40,171 nucleotides of DNA from Candidatus Uhrbacteria bacterium (GTDB lineage: Bacteria > Patescibacteriota > Patescibacteriia > UBA9934). Each line of letters starts with the position of its first letter. Position 1 is the stretch's first letter. Shown here one piece after another: positions 19,052-28,173 of this stretch. The DNA is taken from contig CAIKHN010000001.1 in the NCBI GenBank assembly GCA_903827265.1, forward strand, positions 1 through 40,171, written 5' to 3'. The notes under the pieces were generated by a model. It ran no database searches, was not told the DNA's origin, and saw only the letters and a program-made list of their open reading frames with translations. The translations under genes and the position numbers were made by a program.

Positions 19052-19581
19052 GGCAACAAAGCTTCCGACATCGCGGGGGAGGTACGTCGAGCATTGGCGG
19101 AGGAATTTTGGTTGTGCTTGCCGTTATTGTTGGCGCGTTTGTGGTGTATCAACTGATTTTGTGGTTCCGTTCAAGTAATGCAAAGTCGATAGCGAATGAA
19201 GCATCGGCGGTAACGATGGACGCCACCGTTGCATCAACGCCGACCGTTGCGCTGAATAGCACCGCGGTACTGAAAATTTCCGATGGGTCATCGGCAGGAA
19301 CGGTTGTTCGGTCGGGTTCGGTTGAAATGCCGTCGTATAGCCTTGTTGCAAATCTTGCGGCGCTTTCGCCAGATATGTCATACGAGGTATGGCTCGTGAA
19401 AGATGGACTTGCTGATGTGAAAAGTGTCGGCGCGTTGAGCCCCCGCGCCGATGGAAGTTGGGCAGAGACATTTACGCTAAAGGATCCACTGGAATATCCA
19501 ACGGTGGTCATTATGGCTGAACCGAACGATGGGAACACAGAGCCTTCAGGAAATCGCGTCGCAGAAGGGAGATTTGAATAA
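19048..19581 (+). CDS. Membrane-anchored protein with anti-sigma-K (RskA C-terminal)-like domain
   Basis: N-terminal TM; YEVWLVKDG...SWAETFTLKDPLEYPTVVIMAEPNDGNTEPSGNRVAEGRF; ATGA overlap with malic enzyme. Confidence 0.65.
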   Translation: MRQQSFRHRGGGTSSIGGGILVVLAVIVGAFVVYQLILWFRSSNAKSIANEASAVTMDATVASTPTVALNSTAVLKISDGSSAGTVVRSGSVEMPSYSLVANLAALSPDMSYEVWLVKDGLADVKSVGALSPRADGSWAETFTLKDPLEYPTVVIMAEPNDGNTEPSGNRVAEGRFE

Positions 19582-19582
19582 T

Positions 19583-20791
19583 ATGCGCATTGGAATTCTT
19601 GGTGCTGGATACGTTGGCCTTGCAACGGCGGCGAGTTTTGCTGCACGAGGATTCGAGGTCGTTTGTGCTGATATTGATGAAAAAAAGATTGCAAAGCTCC
19701 AGATCGGTGAACTTCCATTTTTTGAGGAAGGGATGAAGGAAGTGTTCGCAGCGTCATCGACTCCGGTAATATTTACCGTTGATCTCGCAAAAGCGTGCAC
19801 GTGCGATATTGTCTTTTGTTGCGTTGGTACTCCGAGTGCGCTCGATGGTTCTGCCGATCTTTCGTTTGTGCAATCGTCCGCTCGAACATGCGCAGATGTT
19901 GCGCTGAACGCCTTATTCGTTTTGAAATCGACTGTTCCGCCGGGAACGTCACGGGCAATTTCTGCCGACGTCGAAGGGAAACTTCGCGTTGCAGCAAACC
20001 CGGAATTTTTGCGCGAAGGATGTGCGGTTGCTGATGCGCTGAATCCGTCGAGGGTTGTGATTGGAGCCGATGACCCATTAGCCCTATCGGTTTTATTGGA
20101 CCTATATTCCGGAGCTGGAGCTCCAATTGTTTCCACCAACACTGTTACTGCCGAAATGATTAAGTACGCATCGAATAGTTTTCTTGCAACGAAGATTAGT
20201 TTTATTAATGACATCGCGAATTTGTGCGACGTTATTGGCGCTGATGTGCGATCGGTTGCTCAGGGAATGGGACTCGACGATAGAATTGGCGCGAAATTTT
20301 TGCAGCCTGGGCCAGGATACGGTGGAAGTTGCTTTCCAAAAGATGTTCGTGCGTTGATGCACTTAGGGCAATCTGTGCACATGCCGCTGCGCATTCTTGA
20401 AGCGACGACAGCGATTAATGCTGATCGTCAGGCATTGCCGTATCGTCGTCTTGTTGAGGCGTTCGGGAGTCTTGAAGGAAAACGTATCGCAGTGTGGGGT
20501 CTTGCGTTTAAGCCGGGAACTGATGACATTCGCGATGCGCCGGTGCTCGGATTGTTGCGTCAGTGCGTTATCGATCACGCAGAATGCGTTGCATTTGATC
20601 CATTGGTTCGATCACTCCCATCGGAATTTAGTGAGGTCGAGATTGCAAACAGTGCAATCGACGGACTCCAAAACGCCGACGCTCTCGTCATTATGACCGA
20701 TTGGCCGGAGTTCGCGGAATTCGATCGCGCACGCATTCTGCAGCAGATGTCTGGAACGTGCGTTGTCGATCTGCGATACGTTTTGCGATGA
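19583..20791 (+). CDS. ugd: UDP-glucose 6-dehydrogenase
   Basis: MRIGILGAGYVGLATAASFA, STVPPGTSR, NPEFLREGCAV, GPGYGGSCFPKDVRAL, WGLAFKPGTDDIRDAP. Confidence 0.94.
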   Translation: MRIGILGAGYVGLATAASFAARGFEVVCADIDEKKIAKLQIGELPFFEEGMKEVFAASSTPVIFTVDLAKACTCDIVFCCVGTPSALDGSADLSFVQSSARTCADVALNALFVLKSTVPPGTSRAISADVEGKLRVAANPEFLREGCAVADALNPSRVVIGADDPLALSVLLDLYSGAGAPIVSTNTVTAEMIKYASNSFLATKISFINDIANLCDVIGADVRSVAQGMGLDDRIGAKFLQPGPGYGGSCFPKDVRALMHLGQSVHMPLRILEATTAINADRQALPYRRLVEAFGSLEGKRIAVWGLAFKPGTDDIRDAPVLGLLRQCVIDHAECVAFDPLVRSLPSEFSEVEIANSAIDGLQNADALVIMTDWPEFAEFDRARILQQMSGTCVVDLRYVLR

Positions 20792-20793
20792 GG

Positions 20794-20799
20794 TATAAT
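20794..20799 (+). promoter_or_regulatory. Consensus -10 (TATAAT), 10 nt before ATG 20810
   Basis: TATAAT-N10-ATG; implies the LOG start is 20810 rather than 20798. Confidence 0.5.
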
Positions 20800-20809
20800 G
20801 ATGGTGCGT

Positions 20810-21550
20810 ATGACACTGTTTCGTAAAGCGCCATCAGCGTCGCAGGGAGACAAATGTCGGTTCCCGTTGAACGACCAAGAACGTGCACTTTGTGAACAAA
20901 GCGGCATGGTTCCGCACGCCTCGGAAATTACGTGGCGCGTGTTTCGGATTATGGCCGAAATTGTCGAAGGTTTTCAGTTGCTTACCAGAACAACGCGCGA
21001 AGTTACTATTTTTGGCTCATCGCGATCTGCGCCAACGAGCCATTGGTACAAGGAGTCATATGCGCTCGGCACTATGCTCGGAAAGAACGGATTCACTGTG
21101 GTAACCGGTGGCGGTCCAGGAATTATGGAGGCTGCAAACAAAGGAGCGTATGAGCAGGGCGCGCAATCCGTTGGGCTGAATATTGAACTTCCGCATGAGC
21201 AACGATTGAATCCGTACGTGACGCTTTCTCATGGTTTTCATTACTTTTTTACACGAAAGGTTATGCTTGCCGCTGCGGCGCAAGCGTACGTCTTTTTCCC
21301 TGGTGGTTACGGCACGCTCGATGAGCTTTTTGAGCTATTAACGCTTGTGCAAACGGGAAAATCGTCAAAAATGCCCATTGTTCTTGTTGGAAAAGATCAC
21401 TGGGCACCGTTATTGGCATGGCTTGAATCGAGCGTGTATGGAACGCAGGACGCTATCGATCCGGGAGACTTGCGGATCTTTACTGTGGTAGACTCCGCCA
21501 AGGAGGCTTTTGCTATTGTGTCAAAATCCGCTGAACGCCATCTTTTCTAG
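20810..21550 (+). CDS. LOG family (TIGR00730-type) Rossmann-fold protein
   Basis: VTGGGPGIMEAANKGA, FFPGGYGTLDELFELLTLVQTG. Confidence 0.9.
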   Translation: MTLFRKAPSASQGDKCRFPLNDQERALCEQSGMVPHASEITWRVFRIMAEIVEGFQLLTRTTREVTIFGSSRSAPTSHWYKESYALGTMLGKNGFTVVTGGGPGIMEAANKGAYEQGAQSVGLNIELPHEQRLNPYVTLSHGFHYFFTRKVMLAAAAQAYVFFPGGYGTLDELFELLTLVQTGKSSKMPIVLVGKDHWAPLLAWLESSVYGTQDAIDPGDLRIFTVVDSAKEAFAIVSKSAERHLF

Positions 21551-21556
21551 ACGATT

Positions 21557-23131
21557 ATGTACGAACGACTCGCAAAACTTGCTGCAGGCTTAAAGCATCG
21601 GGAAAGCGTTGTTTCTGCTGTAAATGGCGAGGAAACAATTGAAGTAAGTGTTCCGGCATCAACTGCTGCGTCGATTTACGAAAAAGTACGCAATACACTC
21701 GATTATCAGGAAGAGCATCTGCTTCGTCGCAATGCGATTGAGCGTATTCTTCGTCGGTATCGTGGGGGAGGGGAAACACCAGATCGCATGGCGAGTGAGC
21801 TGTTGAAAGAGCTGGTTTGGGCAAAATATTTGCCGAATAAAACCGTTCCATTGTCGCTTGGAGAAACCATTGCGACGATTTTAGGAAAATATGAACCATT
21901 GTTTCTTGCGGTTGCATCGGTAAAAGCGAATCGTGATCGACTGAACACGTGGCTCCTCGATGTTGTTGCAACAGAAGTTGAGTACACGCTTGCGCCGCCA
22001 ATGACTGACGAAGCGCTTGCAAGCTTTATGTATGAGGAGATGCGCTCCCGCATTGATTGGGATAGCAAATTTGGTTTGAGCGACGAAGCAAAAGATTTGC
22101 GATTGTATACTGCAATTCATCGCACGCTGTTAAAGAGTAATACCGCAACATTGCGATTCCGATTGCTGACGCTGTATTACCCAACATGGGCCGGAACACA
22201 GGCATCTCCAGAGCTGTCCGATGAACTTGCAAACAACATTGTTCGCATTATCGATACCATCGAGACTGAGATTTATCATCCGCTTACCGACAGACTTTCC
22301 CGTGTGCTCCGGAGAAAGGCGGGAATGTTCCGTGTTCTTCGTGACGCATTTTTGCATGCAAAAGATCCGTCAGCATTATTAACGAGCGCATCAGCACTCG
22401 ATGACGCTGTGAAAGATGCATTGCATCATCGCACTGAGGATTTTCGCGTTCGATTGCGTCGAACCGTTGTTCGCGCGGTGCTGTTCTTGTTTATTACGAA
22501 AATGTTACTCGCACTCATTCTTGAGGTTCCGTACGACTTTTTCATTGTGAAAGATGCGTCGTGGTATCCGTTGTTGGTGAATATTACATTCCATCCGTTG
22601 TTCCTCGCGTTTATTGGTTTGACGGTTTCCATTCCCGAAAAGAAAAACAGCGAGGACTACCAAGCAGCAATTCGTGCAATCGCCGTTGGGGCACAGCATC
22701 AGCTGTTAACGGTTCGTGTAAAGCGCGAAACACGGGGAACATGGTTTAATGTCTTCCTGGTTTTGTACGCGCTTCTGTTCGTCGTTGTGTACGGTGTGAT
22801 TGGTTCGGTGTTGCACGGATTTGGTTTCCATGCGCTTTCCATTGGGCTATTCCTGTTCTTCCTTTCGTTGGTGACGTTCTTCGGTATTCGCATTAGGTCA
22901 TCGGCAAAAGATATTGTGGCATCTGACGCGCGAAACGGATTTTTAGGGACGGCATTTGATATTCTCATGTTGCCGATTGTTCGTGCTGGCGCATGGTTGT
23001 CGATTCGCGTCGCGAAAATTAACGTGTTCATTTATTTCTTTGACTTTATTATTGAAGCGCCATTGAAGGTCGCGATCGAGTTCGTTGAAAGTTGGCTTAC
23101 GTTTGTTCGCGAGAAAAAAGAGGAAATCTAA
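21557..23131 (+). CDS. Large membrane protein, unknown
   Basis: Single long ORF; hydrophobic segments in the C-terminal third. Confidence 0.65.
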   Translation: MYERLAKLAAGLKHRESVVSAVNGEETIEVSVPASTAASIYEKVRNTLDYQEEHLLRRNAIERILRRYRGGGETPDRMASELLKELVWAKYLPNKTVPLSLGETIATILGKYEPLFLAVASVKANRDRLNTWLLDVVATEVEYTLAPPMTDEALASFMYEEMRSRIDWDSKFGLSDEAKDLRLYTAIHRTLLKSNTATLRFRLLTLYYPTWAGTQASPELSDELANNIVRIIDTIETEIYHPLTDRLSRVLRRKAGMFRVLRDAFLHAKDPSALLTSASALDDAVKDALHHRTEDFRVRLRRTVVRAVLFLFITKMLLALILEVPYDFFIVKDASWYPLLVNITFHPLFLAFIGLTVSIPEKKNSEDYQAAIRAIAVGAQHQLLTVRVKRETRGTWFNVFLVLYALLFVVVYGVIGSVLHGFGFHALSIGLFLFFLSLVTFFGIRIRSSAKDIVASDARNGFLGTAFDILMLPIVRAGAWLSIRVAKINVFIYFFDFIIEAPLKVAIEFVESWLTFVREKKEEI

Positions 23132-23135
23132 TCTC

Positions 23136-24149
23136 ATGAAAACATTTTGGAGGCATCGCGTTCGGGGGTATCGCGAAGCTGCGGCATTTGCCGCGGTGGC
23201 GTTTGTGACGCTTTGTGCCGTGGGACTCATTGGGTTTGTGATGGTGCTTCGTCCGGGCGCACAGGAACTTGGCGTGACGTTTTCGTGGCGCTATGCGCAG
23301 GATTTGAATATGAATCCTGAAGATGCGTTCACGGCAATCGTATCGGAATTAGGCGTGAAGCGCGTCCGACTTCCGGTGTATTGGAGTGATATCGAAACAA
23401 GCGCAGAACAGTGGGATTTTGCCCGACTGGATAGGCTTATGGCCATTGCCGCCGCGCACGATGTTCAGGTGACGCTTGCCATTGGTATGAAGGTTCCGCG
23501 ATGGCCAGAGTGCTATGTTCCTTCGTTTATCGATGCGTCGGATGAATCGGTTTTGAATGCTGCGGTGTATCGATACAGCCAAGCGCTTATTGAGCATGCA
23601 AAACATTACGATGCGCTTGTTGGCTGGCAAGTTGAAAATGAACCATTGTTTCCGTACGGTGATTGTCCGTCGCCATCGCTTGAACGCTTAACGCATGAGG
23701 TTGCGCTAGTTCGAGGACTCGATACTACGCACCCAATTATGTTGACGGTCAGCGGTGAGCAGGAGCCTTGGCTCGATCTTTCAAGTCTTGCCGATACGAT
23801 TGGCGTAAGCATGTACCGATTTGCGTACAATGACGCGCTTGGTGCAGTGGCGTTTCCGTATAGCCCGTTGTATTACCGAGTGCACAGCCTTATCACAAAG
23901 CTTTACGCTAAGGATGTTGTTATCTCTGAGCTCCAAATGGAGCCGTGGTTTACAGGCGATCCGCAAGAATCTTCGTCGATGGCGATTCCGTTTGGTGTAA
24001 AGGATTTCGTCGAGCATCTTGATTTTGCGCGCCAAACGGGTATCCGTTCAGTGTTGCTTTGGGGGTCGGAGTGGTGGTATTACGAGAAAGTTCACGGCGA
24101 TTCGTCGTTGTGGGATATTGCAAAACAAGCATTTTCTGAGTCGAAATAA
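23136..24149 (+). CDS. Clan-A (TIM-barrel) glycoside hydrolase, membrane-anchored
   Basis: N-terminal TM; GWQVENEPLFPYG (acid/base E) and VISELQMEPW (nucleophile E). Confidence 0.75.
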   Translation: MKTFWRHRVRGYREAAAFAAVAFVTLCAVGLIGFVMVLRPGAQELGVTFSWRYAQDLNMNPEDAFTAIVSELGVKRVRLPVYWSDIETSAEQWDFARLDRLMAIAAAHDVQVTLAIGMKVPRWPECYVPSFIDASDESVLNAAVYRYSQALIEHAKHYDALVGWQVENEPLFPYGDCPSPSLERLTHEVALVRGLDTTHPIMLTVSGEQEPWLDLSSLADTIGVSMYRFAYNDALGAVAFPYSPLYYRVHSLITKLYAKDVVISELQMEPWFTGDPQESSSMAIPFGVKDFVEHLDFARQTGIRSVLLWGSEWWYYEKVHGDSSLWDIAKQAFSESK

Positions 24150-24158
24150 AGGGAATGT

Positions 24159-24294
24159 GTCATCCCCGCGGCCTGTCCCCCCGGAGGGCGGGGATCCAGA
24201 GCTCGTCACGCTATGACGGTTCACTTCGTTCACCTGTAGCTGGACGACTGTGCGCTCGTTGCGAAACATGCATCCTCGTCACTGGCGCTCGCGA
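24159..24294 (+). repeat. Composite intergenic repeat (GTCATCC...GGATCCAG module plus family B half-element 24239-24294)
   Basis: CCCCGC/GCGGGG hairpin followed by GCTGGACGACTGTGCG...CTCGCGA shared with 29206-29262. Confidence 0.7.
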
Positions 24295-24312
24295 GACTTC
24301 ATCATAATTTCT

Positions 24313-24990
24313 ATGCTCACCACTGTACAAGAAAGACTCCTGCAACAACTCACAACAAAGCGTGGCAGACGTGAAGCGGAAATGTTTGTGATTGAAGGCG
24401 AGAAGTTTGTGCGCGATGCTGGTGGACTCGTCGAGTTTACGTTTACGCCAGCAGATACAGAACGATTTGCGGAATACGTTTCAACAGAAACGCCGCAGGG
24501 GATTGCTGCGGTTGCTCGGATTCCAAAAGTAACAATGAAGCGTTTTGCGGAGTCGACAACGATTGTTGTGCTTGATGGTGTTCAAGATCCGGGAAATGTG
24601 GGAACCATTTTGCGCGCAGCACTCGGCTTTGGCGCAAGCGTGTTGTTGGTGGAGTCAGCGGAGGTAACGAACCCAAAAGTTGTTCGTGCATCGGCGAGTG
24701 CAATTTTGCGCACGCCATGGATGACGGTGTCGCGTGAAGACGCCGGTGCAGTGATTGCGTCGTTTCATCGGACCGTGTATCGGCTCGAGCTTCGCGACGG
24801 TGCGGTACTCCCGAGCGACATTCGCAAGGAACCTTGTGTGATTATTGCGGGAAGCGAAGGGAAGGGAATTACGTTGCCTGTTGCGGGAATTTCTGTGGGC
24901 ATTCCACATCATGCGGCGCTTGAATCATTAAATGTCGGTGTTGCAACATCAATTCTTTTGTATGAACGAAGCCGACAGTTCTCCGTTTAA
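24313..24990 (+). CDS. TrmH/SpoU family RNA 2'-O-methyltransferase
   Basis: LDGVQDPGNVGTILRAALGFG, IIAGSEGKGI, SLNVGVATSILLYE. Confidence 0.92.
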   Translation: MLTTVQERLLQQLTTKRGRREAEMFVIEGEKFVRDAGGLVEFTFTPADTERFAEYVSTETPQGIAAVARIPKVTMKRFAESTTIVVLDGVQDPGNVGTILRAALGFGASVLLVESAEVTNPKVVRASASAILRTPWMTVSREDAGAVIASFHRTVYRLELRDGAVLPSDIRKEPCVIIAGSEGKGITLPVAGISVGIPHHAALESLNVGVATSILLYERSRQFSV

Positions 24991-26140
24991 CGTTCGTGCT
25001 CTTCATGGTGCTGCCCGCCGGGGAGCATTGCACACGATGCATGGCGTTGTAGAGACGCCTGTATTCATGCCGATCGCAACCGCCGGGGCATTAAAGACCT
25101 TGCTGCCAAGCGAAGTCGCGGGCTTGGGCGCGTCTATTATTTTAGGAAATACGTATCACTTACTGCTCCGTCCTGGCGAGAAGGAGCTTCAGAAATTTGG
25201 TGGCGTTCGTCAGTTCATGCATTGGGACGGCCCACTTCTTACTGATAGCGGCGGGTATCAGGTTTTTAGTTTGTCGAAGCTTAATAAGACTGACGACGAC
25301 GGTGTTACGTTTCAGTCACATATTGATGGCAGTACGCATCGATTGACCGCTGAACGATCGATGGAAATTCAAAGCGCAATTGGTTCGTCGATTCGCATGC
25401 AGTTCGACGACGTTGCTGCCGGGAACTCCACGCGCGATCGATATTCTGAGGCGATGGAGCGATCGCTCCGTTGGGCGGCACGATCAAAACAGCGATTTGA
25501 TGAATTGAACAAAGGAGTGGAAGGAGACCGGCCGTTGCTCTTCGGTATTGTCCAGGGCGGAACACATCACGACCTCCGCGCGCAATCGTTGCAGGGTTTA
25601 ACTGAAATTGGATTCGACGGCTACGCAATTGGTGGACTGTCCGTTGGAGAATCTCGCGAAGACACGTTTCGCATCGTGCGATCGTTGGCAAAAGAAATGC
25701 CGGCAGATCGCCCTCGATATTTTATGGGCGGAGGAATGCCAGAAGAAATTGTGGCGTATGTGTCGTTTGGCGTTGATATGTTCGACTGTGTGTTGCCAAC
25801 GCGCAATGCTCGACATGGATCGCTATTTGTTTGGAAGGGAAATCCGGCAGACGCGGTGCGCGAGGCATTTACGCGAGCAATGGACGGCGCGGCAGATTTT
25901 CGTATTGCAGAAGCGCTGTACGACAAGATCCAAATTACCAACGAACGCTTTATGTCTGACGAAACGCCGATTGATGCGTGGAATAGCGCCGAGACGTCGC
26001 GAACGTTTTCTCGGGCGTATCTCCGACATTTGTTTAAAACCGGCGAAACCTTGGGATTACGCCTCGCAACCCTGCAAAATCTGGGCTTTTATTTGCGAAT
26101 GATGGAGGAATTGCGTTTGATCACAGCGAATCCCTTGTGA
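24962..26140 (+). CDS. tgt: tRNA-guanine transglycosylase homolog lacking Zn ligands
   Basis: ILGNTYHLLLRPG, DSGGYQVFSL, FGIVQGG, IGGLSVGE, GVDMFDCVLPTRNARHG; Zn motif replaced by NSAETS. Confidence 0.92.
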   Translation: MNEADSSPFNVRALHGAARRGALHTMHGVVETPVFMPIATAGALKTLLPSEVAGLGASIILGNTYHLLLRPGEKELQKFGGVRQFMHWDGPLLTDSGGYQVFSLSKLNKTDDDGVTFQSHIDGSTHRLTAERSMEIQSAIGSSIRMQFDDVAAGNSTRDRYSEAMERSLRWAARSKQRFDELNKGVEGDRPLLFGIVQGGTHHDLRAQSLQGLTEIGFDGYAIGGLSVGESREDTFRIVRSLAKEMPADRPRYFMGGGMPEEIVAYVSFGVDMFDCVLPTRNARHGSLFVWKGNPADAVREAFTRAMDGAADFRIAEALYDKIQITNERFMSDETPIDAWNSAETSRTFSRAYLRHLFKTGETLGLRLATLQNLGFYLRMMEELRLITANPL

Positions 26141-26172
26141 AAACTCTCGAATTTCCTTAGAATGCTCGCACT
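26135..26172 (+). promoter_or_regulatory. Leaderless-type promoter TTGTGA-N17-TAGAAT-N9-ATG
   Basis: -35 26135-26140 (overlaps tgt stop), -10 26158-26163, secD ATG 26173. Confidence 0.55.
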
Positions 26173-28170
26173 ATGAATCGTACCGCGATTGGTGCTGTTT
26201 TCCTCGTTATTTTTGCCGTGAGTGCTGGAATCCTCTCTTTTCCAAAAGAATGGAACGGCGCGATGGCCGTAATGAAAGATAAAGTTGGGTTTCATCTTCC
26301 GTATGCTCCGGAAAATGATTTTACGTTAGGGCTCGATCTGAAGGGCGGCGCGCACTTGGTGTACGAAGCCGACATGAGCTCTATTACTGACACGGAGCGT
26401 CAGACGGCGCTTGAAGGAGTTCGTGATGTTGTTGAGCGTCGCGTGAACGCCTTTGGTGTTGCAGAGCCAATCGTGCAAACAAACATTGCCGATGGTCACT
26501 ACCGCGTGCTTGTAGACTTGCCAGGCGTCACAGATGTGAAGGATGCAATCGCGCAGATTGGTGAAACGCCGGTCTTAACGTTCCGCACGCCAATTTCTGA
26601 CGTGAGCACCACGCCAACAGCAGAGCAGCAAGCGCAAATCGACGCCGCGCAAAAAACCGAACGCGCAGATGCGCTCGCGGTGATGGACAAAGCGCTCGCT
26701 GGTGAGGACTTCGCTGCACTTGCAAAACAATATTCAATCGACAGCGCAACAAAAGACAACGGCGGATACGTCGGCTTTATTGCTGCTGACGATGCGGAAT
26801 ACGACGGTTTGGTAACGCAGTTAGAGAAAGGCCGCACGAAAGTCGGTGTTGTTAAAGGTTTGTACGAAGGGACAAGCAAGATGCACATCGTGAAGTACAT
26901 CAGCAAGAAAACAGAATCAGAACCACGCATTTCGCACATTCTCATTTGTTACGCCGGTGCGCCACAATGCACACAGACACGAACAAAGGAAGAAGCGCTT
27001 GCGCTTGCAACACAATTGCAATCTGAAGCAACGGTGAAGAATTTTGCAGACCTTGCAAAAACGAATTCTGACGATACGGGAAGCAAGGATGCTGGTGGTG
27101 ATGTAAATTATGTTGCGCGCGGACAGATGGTGAAGCCATTTGAAGATGCTGCATATGCACTTCGTGACACGAAGATCTCTGAGGTTGTGGAATCCGAATA
27201 CGGATACCACATTTTGTACCGTGTCGGTTCACGTCCGTCGCGAACGTACGAAATCGCGCAAATCGAAATGCCATGGACAACGGCATCTGATGTGTTGACG
27301 GTTGATCCATGGAAGAATACTGAACTTTCTGGAAAAGACGTGAAGCACGCATCGGTTGCGTTTAACCAGAACACCGGTGCGCCATACATCGTGCTTGATT
27401 TTAACGAAAACGGAACGCAGCTCTTTGGCGACTTAACCAAAGACAACGTCGGAAAAGTCATTGGTATTTTCCTCGATGGTCAGCCAATTACCACTCCGGT
27501 TGTTCAGGAGCCAATTTACGGTGGTCAGGCATCGATTACCGGCAACTTCACGATTGCTGAAGCGAAACTTCTTGCGCAGCGTTTGAACGCCGGTGCCTTG
27601 CCAGTGCCAATTTCTGTGGTCAGTCAGCAGACGATTGGCCCAGCTCTTGGAACAGCATCGCTTGATTTGAGCGTGAAAGCGGGTTTCATTGGATTCTTGC
27701 TCGTCGCTCTCTTTATGGTGTTGTACTACCGTCTTCCTGGCGTTGTCGCCGTTGGTGCGCTTGGCATGTACGCGGTTATTAACTTGGCATTGTTCAAGAT
27801 CTTCGGTGTCACCATTACGCTTTCGGGTATTGCGGGATTCATCTTCTCCCTTGGTATCGCGGTTGATGCGAACGTGCTCATTTTTGAGCGCTTGAAGGAA
27901 GAACTCCGCAATGGACGCGATCTTCCAACGGCAATGGAGGAAGCATTCCGACGTGCATGGCCTTCGATTCGCGACGGTAACGCAACGACGCTTATTGCGA
28001 CAGCAATTCTTTACACCATGACATCTGGTTCAGTTCGCGGATTCGCGTTAACGCTTGCGCTTGGCGTGTTCGTCTCGCTTTTCTGTGCATTCGTGATTTC
28101 CCGATTTGTTCTTCGTCGACTTGCTCGCGTCGTGAAGCTTCGCAAGTCCGTCTTCTTCCTCGGCCTCTAA
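26173..28170 (+). CDS. secD: SecD translocase subunit with inserted parvulin-type PPIase domains
   Basis: GLDLKGGAHLVYE, P1 strands, NAGALPVPI, GFIFSLGIAVDANVLIFER; insertion RISHILI...GGDVNYVARGQMVKPFEDAAYAL...SEYGYHILYR. Confidence 0.93.
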   Translation: MNRTAIGAVFLVIFAVSAGILSFPKEWNGAMAVMKDKVGFHLPYAPENDFTLGLDLKGGAHLVYEADMSSITDTERQTALEGVRDVVERRVNAFGVAEPIVQTNIADGHYRVLVDLPGVTDVKDAIAQIGETPVLTFRTPISDVSTTPTAEQQAQIDAAQKTERADALAVMDKALAGEDFAALAKQYSIDSATKDNGGYVGFIAADDAEYDGLVTQLEKGRTKVGVVKGLYEGTSKMHIVKYISKKTESEPRISHILICYAGAPQCTQTRTKEEALALATQLQSEATVKNFADLAKTNSDDTGSKDAGGDVNYVARGQMVKPFEDAAYALRDTKISEVVESEYGYHILYRVGSRPSRTYEIAQIEMPWTTASDVLTVDPWKNTELSGKDVKHASVAFNQNTGAPYIVLDFNENGTQLFGDLTKDNVGKVIGIFLDGQPITTPVVQEPIYGGQASITGNFTIAEAKLLAQRLNAGALPVPISVVSQQTIGPALGTASLDLSVKAGFIGFLLVALFMVLYYRLPGVVAVGALGMYAVINLALFKIFGVTITLSGIAGFIFSLGIAVDANVLIFERLKEELRNGRDLPTAMEEAFRRAWPSIRDGNATTLIATAILYTMTSGSVRGFALTLALGVFVSLFCAFVISRFVLRRLARVVKLRKSVFFLGL

Positions 28171-28173
28171 TCT

